This document shows, piece by piece, positions 35,545 through 44,745 of a stretch of 64,000 bases of DNA. Each line of letters begins with the position of its first letter. The first letter of the stretch is position 1. Source of the stretch: Acinetobacter corruptisaponis (GTDB taxonomy: Bacteria > Pseudomonadota > Gammaproteobacteria > Pseudomonadales > Moraxellaceae). Both the position numbers and the translations under genes were made by a program. The stretch spans positions 3,095,962-3,159,961 of the forward strand of contig NZ_CP125669.1 in NCBI RefSeq assembly GCF_030053775.1. Reading direction: 5' to 3'. A model generated the notes under the pieces. That model did not search any database. It was given only the letters and a program-made list of their open reading frames with translations, and was not told where the DNA came from.

Positions 35545-36591
35545 ATGCAAAAAAACAAAAAAATAGGATGTATATCCCTGCTGTTGTTTAGTCCACTAAC
35601 AATGGCAATGCAACCACTGGATGATCAAACCCTTGCTAAGGCAACAGCTCAGGATGGTTTGAATGTTGGCATAAATGTTTCAAAAATTGACTTTAACCAG
35701 TTGGCATTGATTAACAGTAATAATACAACATATGCCAATAAGTCTGCATTGGTTATGGCCGCGAGTCCTGGAGCTGCATCTTCAGCCATTGGAGTGGATT
35801 TCGTTAGAACTTTTAATGCAGATGGAACCATACTGGGTAATTCATCACAATTGCTACAAGCAGTCATAGATACAGATGCAGGTAAAATGAGTACAGGTGG
35901 TGCATTTGCCAATATTGCGGTAACTTTGGGAAGTGATGTCAACGGCATGCGTATACGTCCGCTTTCAGTTTATTTAGTACCTGACAATGTTGATGCAATT
36001 TCTTCATTAACACCTACTTATACACAAAAGTCCATTTTTAGTTCTGGTACTACACTGAAATCCAATATCAAGGAATTATTACGTACTGATAATATTGATA
36101 TTAAGTTTGTAGCAGTGAATAAACCAACCATGAATATCCAGCTTGGAGCTTCACCGCAAGGGCATATGGTAGTATTTGGTGGTGCAATAGACTCTATTTG
36201 TGGTGCAACAGCACTCAATCCTGATGGTTGTTCTATTAATCTAGTTTCAGGGACAACAGGGGCTAAATTTAAGTTACAAATGACAGGAATGGGAACAAGT
36301 GGTTTTTCTTTAAATGGTTTTCATGCAGGAATTGAAAATGAAGCAACAAATGGCACTGTAACGGTTCCAGGAGGCTTTGTATTTGGGAATTTTGATCGTG
36401 CCTGTGCAACCGACTCTACAAAATGTTTGACTTCTGATAAGTTTAATTTATCTTTAAATAATGTTCAGTTGGGTGAGTTAGGAAATACAAATACGGATGT
36501 GTTTAATGGGTTGCCAAATGGTTCTATGGGTAACTGGGGTATCAAAGGCGCTTCCATTACTGATTTCAAAATGAAAGTTAGTGGGCTATAG
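35545..36591 (+). CDS. Secreted fil-cluster-like protein (DUF6160-like), 348 residues
   Basis: Signal peptide ending at about residue 20 (MAMQ), then MQPLDDQTLAKATAQDGLNVGINVSKIDFNQLAL, the shared motif with the DFNQL extension seen in the 826-residue protein. The mature part is about 325 residues, rich in N, G, S and T, with two cysteine pairs. It stands alone, with its own promoter region (140 bases) and a terminator with the same UUCG core as the operon's. I associate this N-terminus with the Acinetobacter DUF6160/FilA-type family from memory; function unproven. Confidence 0.72.
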   Translation: MQKNKKIGCISLLLFSPLTMAMQPLDDQTLAKATAQDGLNVGINVSKIDFNQLALINSNNTTYANKSALVMAASPGAASSAIGVDFVRTFNADGTILGNSSQLLQAVIDTDAGKMSTGGAFANIAVTLGSDVNGMRIRPLSVYLVPDNVDAISSLTPTYTQKSIFSSGTTLKSNIKELLRTDNIDIKFVAVNKPTMNIQLGASPQGHMVVFGGAIDSICGATALNPDGCSINLVSGTTGAKFKLQMTGMGTSGFSLNGFHAGIENEATNGTVTVPGGFVFGNFDRACATDSTKCLTSDKFNLSLNNVQLGELGNTNTDVFNGLPNGSMGNWGIKGASITDFKMKVSGL

Positions 36592-36617
36592 GTATTCCTA
36601 ATTATTGTTGGTTTTCC

Positions 36618-36641
36618 AAAGCGACTTCGGTCGCTTTTTTT
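36618..36641 (+). terminator. UUCG-loop terminator, same core as the fil-like operon's
   Basis: AAAGCGAC, TTCG, GTCGCTTT with a T run, a copy of the core of the hairpin at 33815-33841. Confidence 0.9.
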
Positions 36642-36767
36642 ACTTATAGAAATGTTCTAAATTGTAGAGATTCTCATTTTAAAATGAATGTACCTTTAAG
36701 AATATTAAAAAAACTCTTAGTAGAGAAATAATGATATTGGGAAGAATAGTAAAATTAACTTAATAGG

Positions 36768-37700
36768 TTAAATTGTTAAGCATTCGATAATCTGTTCAAG
36801 TTGTTTAAGTTTTTTGACTTGATCCCAAAGCGCTTGCGCTTCTGGATAGGCCTTGGTCATCATACCCAGCCATTGTTTATAACGCCCAATCATTCCAACC
36901 TCGGTCTTAAATTGACCGCTTAAAAAGCGCTGTTGCAACTCAACCAGATCCTGCCACGACAAAACAGCTTGATCCTTATTCTGACGGATACATAAGGTTA
37001 AATCTGGTGTTGTGACTGCACCACGTCCAATCATCAAATCTTGACAATGTGATTGTTGTAAGCATGCTTTGGCATCTGCATTATTCCAGATTTCACCATT
37101 GGCAATGACATTGATTTTTAGTGCTTCAGTAATTGGCTGAATTTTTTCCCAGTAGGCGGGCGGGGTATAACCATCGGCTTTGGTTCGTGCATGCACTGTT
37201 AGCCAGCTTGCGCCAGCATCTTCTATGGCATGTGCATTATCAAGGGTGTGGTTCTCGTCTAAATAACCAAGGCGCATTTTTGCTGAAACGGGAATATGTG
37301 CAGGCACAGCATCACGAACAGCTTTTACCAGTTGATGTACTGTTTCTGGCTCATCCAGTAAGACAGAACCACCACGATGACGGTTGACCGTTTTGGCAGG
37401 ACAACCAAAATTGAGATCAATTGCAGGTGCGCCCAGTTCCACAACTTTCGCGGCATTGGCGGCCAACATCTCTGGATTGTTTCCAAGAAACTGTACATGC
37501 ACAGGTGTACCTGCTGCGGTTTTGCCATCAGTTTTTAATTCTGGGCAGAAGCCATAATACACATGGTCTGGCAAAATACTCTCGGTAATACGAATAAACT
37601 CGGTCACGCACCAATCAAAACTGCCAACATGGGTGAGCACATCACGCATGATTGGATCAGTCAGACCTTCCATTGGGGCGAGTATAAGTTTCACGATCAT
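36768..37700 (-). CDS. dusC: tRNA-dihydrouridine(16) synthase
   Basis: 310 residues, DusC length. FMN enzyme that reduces U16 of tRNA. LAPMEGLTDPIMR (about residues 7-19) is the DusC-type opening; the catalytic Cys lies in DLNFGCPAKTVNRHRGG (about 95-111), followed by KMRLGY (about 141-146), VHARTKADGY (about 170-179) and NGEIWN (about 200-205). Single gene, convergent with the fil-like cluster and followed upstream by the YpjD-like gene on the same strand. Confidence 0.92.
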   Translation of the reverse strand: MIVKLILAPMEGLTDPIMRDVLTHVGSFDWCVTEFIRITESILPDHVYYGFCPELKTDGKTAAGTPVHVQFLGNNPEMLAANAAKVVELGAPAIDLNFGCPAKTVNRHRGGSVLLDEPETVHQLVKAVRDAVPAHIPVSAKMRLGYLDENHTLDNAHAIEDAGASWLTVHARTKADGYTPPAYWEKIQPITEALKINVIANGEIWNNADAKACLQQSHCQDLMIGRGAVTTPDLTLCIRQNKDQAVLSWQDLVELQQRFLSGQFKTEVGMIGRYKQWLGMMTKAYPEAQALWDQVKKLKQLEQIIECLTI

Positions 37701-37771
37701 TACCTAGTAGAGCAAAAGCAGCGTTATACGCATTTTAAGATAGGCTGTCCAGTGTTTTAGGATGCCTGGGT

Positions 37772-38581
37772 TTAGCGGCCTAAAATCATTTCCAGAACAA
37801 ATTTGCTGCCTATAAAACCAATTGCAAGCAACACAAAACCTGTAATGGTAAAGCGAATCGCCTTGCGTCCACGCCAGCCAAATTTGTAGTGTCCAATCAG
37901 TAATGCTCCATAGAGGAACCAAGATACAATGCTAAAAGCTGTTTTATGTGCAAGGTGCTGGGCAAAGAAATTGTCAATGGTAAAGAAACCAAACAGCAAA
38001 GCTGCTGTGAGTAGCCCAAAACCTGTGATGATCAAGTCAAATAGGAGGGATTCCATGATTTGAAAAGGAGGTAAGAGGTTGACCCAAATGCGTTTTTTTT
38101 GTTTCTTTTTCAGTTCCCTGTCCTGAAACCAGAGCAGTACCGCCTGAATGGTTGCCATTAACAAAACAGCATAGGCGGAAAGGGATAAAATAATGTGTAA
38201 ATCCAGTCCAACAGAATGTCGTTCAATCACCTGATTGGTTTGACTAAATGCATATCCCAGAATCAGGCCAACTGCGGCAACTGGCGTGCCAATCAGGTTT
38301 AATGGCAAGATTGGACGGAGTAAGCTCAGGATTAGACTGAGCGCCAGCATTAGTCCTGAAGTAAAGGAAATCAGGTTAAATACATCATAATTTACTCCCA
38401 TTGATGTCATCATGTCCCGATACAGTACAGCGCCGTGCAGGACCACTCCCAAGCTGACAACAAGACCATAGCACCAGAGATTTGGGGTACGTTTTGACAT
38501 TAGGTGGATAAACAAATACCAAAAGGAACTGGTATATGCAACAAGTGCCAAAATTGTGTAAACCAAGGGGAGACTGATCAT
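37772..38581 (-). CDS. Cytochrome c assembly/CcsA-type membrane protein (YpjD-like)
   Basis: 269 residues with eight hydrophobic helices. The C-terminal half matches CcsA/CcmC-type proteins (HILLSxxAY-like LHIILSLSAYAVLLMATIQAVL, about residues 128-149; HKTAFSIVSWFLYGALLIGHYKFGWRGRKAI, about 210-240), with histidines that could contact haem. In many Gammaproteobacteria this gene (ypjD/corE-like) lies divergent to ffh, as here. Function uncertain; some relatives are linked to magnesium/cobalt efflux rather than cytochrome c. Confidence 0.85.
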   Translation of the reverse strand: MISLPLVYTILALVAYTSSFWYLFIHLMSKRTPNLWCYGLVVSLGVVLHGAVLYRDMMTSMGVNYDVFNLISFTSGLMLALSLILSLLRPILPLNLIGTPVAAVGLILGYAFSQTNQVIERHSVGLDLHIILSLSAYAVLLMATIQAVLLWFQDRELKKKQKKRIWVNLLPPFQIMESLLFDLIITGFGLLTAALLFGFFTIDNFFAQHLAHKTAFSIVSWFLYGALLIGHYKFGWRGRKAIRFTITGFVLLAIGFIGSKFVLEMILGR

Positions 38582-38728
38582 GTCAAACCTTTTTGAGGAG
38601 GATGAATAATATTCACCATATAAGATATAAATTCGCTTCGAACTACAGTATCCTATAGCATTCTATGCATAAATTTTCTATTTTAAGAAAGATTTTTTTG
38701 CAACTAGCCATTTTAAGCGGATTTCGCA

Positions 38729-40135
38729 ATGTTTGATACCTTAACAGAACGACTCACACAGAGTTTAAGAAATGTTACTGGCTCAGGGCAGCTGACCGAA
38801 GACAATATTAAAGATACCTTACGTGAAGTACGTATGGCACTTCTTGAAGCCGATGTGGCGTTACCTGTAACTCGTGAGTTTATTGCGAAAGTTAAGGAAG
38901 AGGCGCTTGGGCAGGAAGTGATGACTCAGCTTTCCCCAGGTCAGGCATTTGTCAAGATTGTCTATGATGAACTCACCAAGATGATGGGTGAGGCCAACGA
39001 GACTTTAGATTTAAGCGCAAAGCCGCCTGTGGTGGTATTGCTTGCGGGGTTGCAGGGTGCAGGTAAGACCACCACTGCGGCGAAACTGGCACGCTTCTTA
39101 AAAGAACGTCAGAAGAAAAAAGTCATGACGGTTTCTGCTGACGTTTATCGTCCAGCGGCAATCAAGCAGTTGGAAACAGTCTCGAATGAAGTGGGTGTGG
39201 GCTTTATCCCATCACAGGCATCCGAGAAGCCAATTGATATTGTGAATCGTGCCATTGAACAAGCCAAAATCCAGTTTGCCGATGTGTTGATTGTCGATAC
39301 CGCGGGTCGTCTGCATGTCGATGAAGACATGATGGATGAAATCAAGGAATTGCACGCTGCGGTTAAGCCAACAGAAACCCTGTTTGTTGTTGATGCGATG
39401 ACAGGTCAGGATGCTGCCAATACAGCCAAAGCGTTTAATGATGCTTTAGCTTTAACGGGTGTGATCCTCACCAAAACAGATGGTGATGCACGAGGTGGTG
39501 CGGCATTGTCTGTGCGCGCCATTACAGGCAAGCCAATCAAGTTTTTGGGCATTGGTGAGAAACTGGATGCACTTGAGCCATTCCATCCAGATCGTGTTGC
39601 ACAGCGTATTTTGGGCATGGGTGATGTGCTTTCTTTGGTCGAAGAAGTTGAACGCAAAATCGACAAAGAAAAAGCCGAAAAAATGGCGAAAAAACTGCAA
39701 AAAGGCGGAACTTTCAATTTTGAAGATATGCTGATGCAGTTTGAGCAAATGAGTAAAATGGGCGGTATGATGGGCTTTCTGGACAAGCTGCCAGGTATGA
39801 GCAATTCTGGTATCCAGGATGCGATTGCACAGGCGAACCCTGAAAAGCAGGTTAAGCGTATGGAAGCCATTATCCAGTCTATGACCGTTAAAGAACGCCG
39901 TAATCCAGACCTGATCAATGCCAGCCGTAAAAAGCGTATTGCCGCAGGCTGTGGTATGGATGTTGCCGAAGTGAATAAACTGATGAAGCAACAGGCGCAA
40001 ATGGCAAAAATGATGAAGAAGTTTGCCAATCCATCAGGTATGAGCAAAATGTTGAAATCACTTGGCAATATGCAGAAACAGTTTGGTGGTGGCAATATGG
40101 GACCATTATTTGGCAACAATGAGCCAAAGAAATAA
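38729..40135 (+). CDS. ffh: Signal recognition particle protein Ffh
   Basis: 468 residues. N domain (about 1-90), G domain with P-loop GLQGAGKTTTAAKLA (about residues 105-119), DVYRPAA, DTAGR (about 190-194) and TKTDGDARGG (about 248-257), then a methionine-rich M domain (about 300-468: MLMQFEQMSKMGGMMGF, NASRKKRIAAGCGMD, KMMKKF). It binds 4.5S RNA and signal sequences for co-translational membrane targeting with FtsY. Essential; single gene with a clear terminator. Confidence 0.97.
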   Translation: MFDTLTERLTQSLRNVTGSGQLTEDNIKDTLREVRMALLEADVALPVTREFIAKVKEEALGQEVMTQLSPGQAFVKIVYDELTKMMGEANETLDLSAKPPVVVLLAGLQGAGKTTTAAKLARFLKERQKKKVMTVSADVYRPAAIKQLETVSNEVGVGFIPSQASEKPIDIVNRAIEQAKIQFADVLIVDTAGRLHVDEDMMDEIKELHAAVKPTETLFVVDAMTGQDAANTAKAFNDALALTGVILTKTDGDARGGAALSVRAITGKPIKFLGIGEKLDALEPFHPDRVAQRILGMGDVLSLVEEVERKIDKEKAEKMAKKLQKGGTFNFEDMLMQFEQMSKMGGMMGFLDKLPGMSNSGIQDAIAQANPEKQVKRMEAIIQSMTVKERRNPDLINASRKKRIAAGCGMDVAEVNKLMKQQAQMAKMMKKFANPSGMSKMLKSLGNMQKQFGGGNMGPLFGNNEPKK

Positions 40136-40150
40136 TCGTTTCCAGTTTTG

Positions 40151-40175
40151 AAAAGGCGCTTAATGCGCCTTTTTG
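40151..40175 (+). terminator. Terminator of ffh
   Basis: AAAAGGCGC (40151-40159) and GCGCCTTTT (40165-40173) with a 5-base loop, then T. Confidence 0.9.
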
Positions 40176-40294
40176 TTTTTTAGTTTAACTCAATGAATGT
40201 ATAAATTTAATACAAAACATCAACATTAAATAAGATCCAAACATAAGAATATTGACGCTAAATATATGTTTTATATTGGAAAATATTGTTAATT

Positions 40295-40882
40295 ATGTCA
40301 CATTTTTCTAAAAATAAAGTGTTTATCATACATTGTGAACATGCCGATCCAGACCAGCATTGGTATGGCTGGCTGGAACAACAACTTAAAAATCTGAATG
40401 TGGCTGCTGAGCGTATTTTTTTAGCCGATGCAAGTCATCCTGACGCTGAAATCTGGCAAACCTGTTTAGAGGCGCAGCTCAAGGGTTTGGATGAGCAGAG
40501 TATCATCATTGCTCATGGGCTATCCTGTGTGGCAATGGCTCGGTTTCTGGCAAAGCGACTTAAGCAGCATAGCATTAAGGCAGGCATTTTTATTGCAGGT
40601 TTTAATGAGGCGATTTCCAAACATCCTGAATTTGACTCATTTCTGGGCCATTCGAAATTTGAGAGTCATGTTTTAAGGGCACATTTACAAACCCGACTGG
40701 TTTTCTTTTCCAGTAATGATCCTGTTGTACCTGTACCATTGACCTTTAAATTTTCACACTTGTTGGGCGCCCAACTGGTTGAGGTTGCACAGGCTGGGCA
40801 TTTCCGTCAGGAAGATGGATATACCGAGTTTCCACAATTATTGCAGACGCTTCAAAGCCTGCTGAAAGTGGAATTAAGCTGA
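40295..40882 (+). CDS. RBBP9/YdeN-family alpha/beta hydrolase, catalytic Ser apparently lost
   Basis: 195 residues from the ATG at 40295. The fold is that of small RBBP9/YdeN serine hydrolases: [23 protein letters not shown] at the start, nucleophile elbow [17 protein letters not shown] (about residues 69-85), acid in [11 protein letters not shown] (about 145-155) and His in [12 protein letters not shown] (about 168-179). The usual GHSLG elbow reads AHGLS, with Gly in place of the serine. It may be inactive as a hydrolase or use another residue. It overlaps the convergent coaX 3' end by 31 bases. Confidence 0.8.
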   Translation: MSHFSKNKVFIIHCEHADPDQHWYGWLEQQLKNLNVAAERIFLADASHPDAEIWQTCLEAQLKGLDEQSIIIAHGLSCVAMARFLAKRLKQHSIKAGIFIAGFNEAISKHPEFDSFLGHSKFESHVLRAHLQTRLVFFSSNDPVVPVPLTFKFSHLLGAQLVEVAQAGHFRQEDGYTEFPQLLQTLQSLLKVELS

Positions 40883-41595
40883 ACATAATGTTTTAAACCC
40901 TTTAGCAATAAATCAGTTTCAACCTGCGGCTGGTAATGATCTAAAAATTTGGCAAACAAGTTGGCATCACCGCCTGTTAAGATCAGGTGTTTAGGGGAGT
41001 GCTGCATAATCTGGTCAATGGTGCTGATCAGGCCCAGCAGAATCCCATGATGGACAGCATCAACTGTGTTGTGTCCAGGCTTTAGGTTATCAAAAGCGGA
41101 ATCAGGGATTTTAATGCCTTTGGTGTTTTGAATGAGTGAATCCCGTTGCAAATAGAGGTTTGGCAAAATATAGCCGCCTAAATGCTGTAATCCCTCAACT
41201 AGATCAATGGTCAATGCTGTACCACAGCCGATCACACAAAAGTTTTCGTTCGGTTTTGCCACTGCCAAGACCTGTAACCAACGGTCAATCCCAAGTTGGC
41301 TTGGCACATCATAGCCACATTGCAGGCCAGCATATTCTGCATGAACCTTTGCAAAGATAATCGGAATATCCAGAACAGCCAGAATCATTTGAATACGCTG
41401 ATTGTTTTCTGCATCCAGCACTGAGGAAATACCCACCCGACTGAACTGTTGATGGCGAAAATGCTGGATCAGACCTAAGAGTAAATCTGCGGGAGACTGT
41501 AGATGAAGTTCAGCTGCGTGCTCAAGCACCTGATTATTTTCAGTGACCCAGTATTTTAGCCGTGTATTGCCAATATCAAGCCATAAACTTTTCAT
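40852..41595 (-). CDS. coaX: Type III pantothenate kinase
   Basis: 247 residues from [17 protein letters not shown]; an overlapping TTG at 41613 is less likely. It phosphorylates pantothenate, the first step of coenzyme A synthesis. Motifs: DIGNTRLK (about residues 6-13), [17 protein letters not shown] (about 93-109), [11 protein letters not shown] (about 119-129), GGYILPN (about 136-142) and LTGGDA (about 213-218). Starts 15 bases after the birA stop; birA-coaX is a standard pair. Confidence 0.93.
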   Translation of the reverse strand: MKSLWLDIGNTRLKYWVTENNQVLEHAAELHLQSPADLLLGLIQHFRHQQFSRVGISSVLDAENNQRIQMILAVLDIPIIFAKVHAEYAGLQCGYDVPSQLGIDRWLQVLAVAKPNENFCVIGCGTALTIDLVEGLQHLGGYILPNLYLQRDSLIQNTKGIKIPDSAFDNLKPGHNTVDAVHHGILLGLISTIDQIMQHSPKHLILTGGDANLFAKFLDHYQPQVETDLLLKGLKHYVQLNSTFSRL

Positions 41596-41609
41596 AGGAT
41601 AAAGATTTC

Positions 41610-42386
41610 TCAAATTTCAGCCAGACGTAAGCGACCTTGATAAAACTGCTGTGTTTGATCAGTTTTAATGATGACAGCACCATCATTGGAGATACCCTGA
41701 AAACGTCCCTGAACCTTGCCTTGGGCATGTTCAAATTCCACCTGCTGATTTAGCCAAATGGCATGATGGTTAAAACGTTTGGCCAAGTTATAGCTCCCAT
41801 GTTCAAACCATTGGGCTGCTTGCTGGATGGCGGTATATAGTTCTGCAATCAAGCTCAGACGCTCGATTTGATGCAAACCCAGCATATGCAATGAGGTGAT
41901 GGGCTGGTCTGCATTCTCAACAGGTGGCGTGTTGAGATTGATTCCAACACCAACAATGGCTTGATTCGCGGAGAGTGGCTCTACCAAAATTCCGCCCCAT
42001 TTGCCTTGAGGGCTATACAAGTCATTTGGCCATTTAACCTGTAGGTTTAAACCTTGCAAGCTTGGTATCTGTAGAATATTCAATGCAACTTCAAGAGCGA
42101 GGCGACCATCCAGTGCTGTCTTGCTTTGAATCAGTGTGCTTAAATAAACGTTCCCTTCAGGAGAGGCCCATTGTCGCTGGTGCTGACCACGACCCTGAGT
42201 CTGCTGCGCACTACATACCAAACCTGTCGTAATGCCTTTTTGTGCAATTTCACGCATATCATCATTGGTCGATGTGGTGGTGGTTTTTACTAAAACCACT
42301 TCGGGAAACTGGTTTTTTGTGTTGAGTAATTGCTGTAACTGGCGGGTTGCGAAATCATCCATCATTTTTACAAGTAGAGTGGTCAT
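41610..42386 (-). CDS. birA: Biotin--[acetyl-CoA-carboxylase] ligase, monofunctional
   Basis: 258 residues. Catalytic features: TSTNDDM (about residues 38-44), [19 protein letters not shown] (about 65-83), KWPNDLY (about 119-125), GKWGGILVE (about 129-137) and GVGINLN (about 146-152). It lacks the N-terminal HTH of the E. coli repressor form, so it only biotinylates (class I). M8/M9 (42365 or 42362) are alternative starts, which would leave more room for the divergent transporter gene that begins only a few bases away. Confidence 0.93.
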   Translation of the reverse strand: MTTLLVKMMDDFATRQLQQLLNTKNQFPEVVLVKTTTTSTNDDMREIAQKGITTGLVCSAQQTQGRGQHQRQWASPEGNVYLSTLIQSKTALDGRLALEVALNILQIPSLQGLNLQVKWPNDLYSPQGKWGGILVEPLSANQAIVGVGINLNTPPVENADQPITSLHMLGLHQIERLSLIAELYTAIQQAAQWFEHGSYNLAKRFNHHAIWLNQQVEFEHAQGKVQGRFQGISNDGAVIIKTDQTQQFYQGRLRLAEI

Positions 42387-42392
42387 GTGTTT

Positions 42393-43193
42393 ATGGAGTT
42401 AATCATATATTTGCTGATTGGTGCAATTGCTGGATTTACCGCAGGACTGTTTGGGGTCGGTGGTGGCCTAATTATTGTGCCAATTTTATATATTGTCTTT
42501 ACTCAAATGAATTATGACCTGAATGTGATTATGCATGTTGCAGTTGGAACCTCTCTGGCGACCATTATTGTGACCTCAATCAGCTCGGTGATGGCACATC
42601 ATAAAAAAGGTGCGGTGTTGTGGCAGGTGTTCCGTAATTTGGCGCCAGGATTGGTGCTGGGTTCATTTCTGGGGGCTGGAATTGCCGATCTTATGTCAGG
42701 CCAGCATTTACAACTGGTGATCGGTGTCTTTGCGGTGTGGATGGCGTATAAGATGTTTAGAGGCGCGCATGCGCTTGTTGATGCAAATCGTCATTTGCCA
42801 TCAGCACCCTTGCAGTTTGCTGCGGGTGGGGGAATTGGGGTGGCTTCTGCCATTTTTGGGATTGGCGGTGGCAGTTTAACCGTGCCTTACCTGAACCGTC
42901 ATGGTGTGGTGATGCAAAAGGCGGTGGCAACTTCGGCTGCCTGTGGTCTCCCGATCGCCGTGGCTGGGGCGTTAGGTTTTATGTGGTTTGGTGCCAAAGA
43001 GCAGATTGATGTTCCAAATACCATTGGCTATGTGCATATCTATGCTTTTCTTGGGATCAGCGTGATGAGTTTTATCACGGCTAAATTTGGTGCCAAAGTC
43101 GCACATCGCCTATCTCCCGCGATGTTGAAAAAATGCTTTGCAGGTTTGCTGGTGGTGGTTGGCTGTTATTTTATTTATAAAGGGCTGATGTAG
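42393..43193 (+). CDS. TauE/SafE (TSUP) family membrane permease
   Basis: 266 residues from the ATG at 42393 (a GTG at 42387 adds two). Eight or so helices with the duplicated TSUP motif: GLFGVGGGLIIVPIL (about residues 19-33) and AIFGIGGGSLTVPYL (about 153-167). Members export sulfite, sulfoacetate or other small sulfur/organic anions; substrate unknown here. Its start abuts birA back-to-back, so both promoters must lie inside coding sequence. Confidence 0.88.
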   Translation: MELIIYLLIGAIAGFTAGLFGVGGGLIIVPILYIVFTQMNYDLNVIMHVAVGTSLATIIVTSISSVMAHHKKGAVLWQVFRNLAPGLVLGSFLGAGIADLMSGQHLQLVIGVFAVWMAYKMFRGAHALVDANRHLPSAPLQFAAGGGIGVASAIFGIGGGSLTVPYLNRHGVVMQKAVATSAACGLPIAVAGALGFMWFGAKEQIDVPNTIGYVHIYAFLGISVMSFITAKFGAKVAHRLSPAMLKKCFAGLLVVVGCYFIYKGLM

Positions 43194-43198
43194 GTCCT

Positions 43199-43741
43199 TT
43201 AATTCACCAGTCCATAATGCACTTCAATGTTTGCAATCAGGGTCTCCACCAAAAGCAATACATCATCCTGTTGCCGTGCATCGACAAAGAATAGTGGATA
43301 GTTTAGCTCTCTTGCCTTTAACCAATCTCGATAGATGGACAGGGTGCGTTCTGGTTTACGGTCAATATGGGTAATGGCAATCACAATATTGTTGCCAAAA
43401 GGCTGGAATGCCTGCACATACTGGTCTAGATCAATCAGTGGGTTTTCTGCGGCGTGGTCAATCATCACAATGGTTCCAATCGCGCCCTTGCAGATGACTG
43501 ACCAGATAAAATCAAAACGGTCCTGTCCTGGCGTACCATATAAACCGACCTTGACGCCATCCTCCAGGGTCAGTTCACCATAATCAATGCCCACCGTGGT
43601 GAGTAGCTTTTCATGGGATTCGGTATCGGTATTCAGCGCTTCGGTACTCAGCACTTCAATTTCCGACAAGGCCTTGATGGCGGTGGATTTCCCCGAACCC
43701 ATGGTTCCACCAAAGACAATTTTATATTGATGTAAAATCAT
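43199..43741 (-). CDS. Small Ras-like GTPase
   Basis: 180 residues from the ATG at 43741, seven bases after AGGGA. P-loop GGTMGSGKSTAIKAL (about residues 11-25), switch II GTPGQDRFDFIW (about 69-80) and a THIDRK base-specificity motif of the NKxD type (about 123-128). It belongs to the bacterial MglA/Roc-like small GTPases often encoded beside roadblock or effector proteins. It follows the 329-residue gene with almost no gap, so the two probably work together. Process unknown. Confidence 0.8.
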   Translation of the reverse strand: MILHQYKIVFGGTMGSGKSTAIKALSEIEVLSTEALNTDTESHEKLLTTVGIDYGELTLEDGVKVGLYGTPGQDRFDFIWSVICKGAIGTIVMIDHAAENPLIDLDQYVQAFQPFGNNIVIAITHIDRKPERTLSIYRDWLKARELNYPLFFVDARQQDDVLLLVETLIANIEVHYGLVN

Positions 43742-43755
43742 AAATTCATCCCTGA

Positions 43756-44745
43756 TCAAAAGCCTAAACGGTTGCGTAGGCGGCCAAACAGCTTTTTCAT
43801 AAAATGTTGTTCAGTCTCATTTTGCTGGATTTGAGGGCTATATTTTGCTTCCCGATCCTTGATGAGTTTTCCGAAATTTGCTCCCAGGCAGGCAGCAACG
43901 AAATGTCTTACCTTTTGTTCAGAAAGATTTAGTTGGGCTGCAACGGTATCAATCTTTGCACCTTGGGCAAAACAGGCTGACATTCGCAAAATGTCCTGAC
44001 GATCAATCCTGTTTTTTGGCTGTGGCCAAATATCAAGGTAAAAGCTGGATGCAAACTGTGGGCAGAGTCCCTCAAAATCCATAGATGTCCAAAGCAAATT
44101 CCATAGCCATTGTTTTAAATCCTGCTGGGGGGCCTCTGCAATCCAATGCTGATCGTTCTGAGTTGCATAGGTATAGTTCAAACTGGGATCGGTTTGTGAT
44201 GAGGTGAATTCAGGGTTTTGCCACAACCATTCACTCCGCGGGTCGGCAATTGCCAATAAGCCATTATTATCAAATAACTGAATTTTTCCATTTCTCGGAT
44301 TCTGGATTTCCTGTAGAACCTCCCTGATCTGTCTGCGGTGAAAGGTCTCGCCTACAGGTGGGGTGGCTGGTGCTTCTGTCGCTTCTGGAGTTGGTTGTGA
44401 ACGTTCATTTAAATGATGGCTTAACCAGTGATGTAGTGAGTGGATATGGTTAAGTGGAAGATAGAGGGTATCATTTTCAATGGAACTGTTTTTGTCGACA
44501 TCGTTGGCAATCTGAAGCACATTGATATTGCTGTTTTTAATCAGGCTTTTAATGTTGGGTGAATCGAAAAAGATATGATTGATCATTAAGATATCAAGCT
44601 GTGGTTCTGCAATGTTGCTCCAGTTCACCTGGACATGATTGGGAACCGCTGTCTGAATCTGTTCTTTTAATTCGTTCAATGTCCTGAGACTTAACCCAAA
44701 AATTGCGATATTGACAGCCTGATGAACACCCATGATGCTACTCAT
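43756..44745 (-). CDS. GTPase-partner protein with C-terminal HTH-like segment
   Basis: 329 residues. The N-terminal about 110 residues resemble a receiver-like alpha/beta domain (NIAIFGLSLRTLNELKEQI; DILMINHIFF; INVLQIAND). A proline/threonine linker follows (about 118-132), then a helical domain containing an HTH-like stretch RMSACFAQGAKIDTVAAQLNLSEQKVRHFVAAC (about 255-287). Its end is basic (KKLFGRLRNRLGF). It overlaps or abuts the GTPase gene and is a likely effector or regulator of it. No named family recognised. Confidence 0.72.
   Translation of the reverse strand: MSSIMGVHQAVNIAIFGLSLRTLNELKEQIQTAVPNHVQVNWSNIAEPQLDILMINHIFFDSPNIKSLIKNSNINVLQIANDVDKNSSIENDTLYLPLNHIHSLHHWLSHHLNERSQPTPEATEAPATPPVGETFHRRQIREVLQEIQNPRNGKIQLFDNNGLLAIADPRSEWLWQNPEFTSSQTDPSLNYTYATQNDQHWIAEAPQQDLKQWLWNLLWTSMDFEGLCPQFASSFYLDIWPQPKNRIDRQDILRMSACFAQGAKIDTVAAQLNLSEQKVRHFVAACLGANFGKLIKDREAKYSPQIQQNETEQHFMKKLFGRLRNRLGF

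Noticed and set aside
39406..40119. 237-codon open frame antisense to ffh
   Set aside because: It mirrors the codon pattern of ffh, has no ribosome site, and its peptide is low-complexity; ffh itself is certain.
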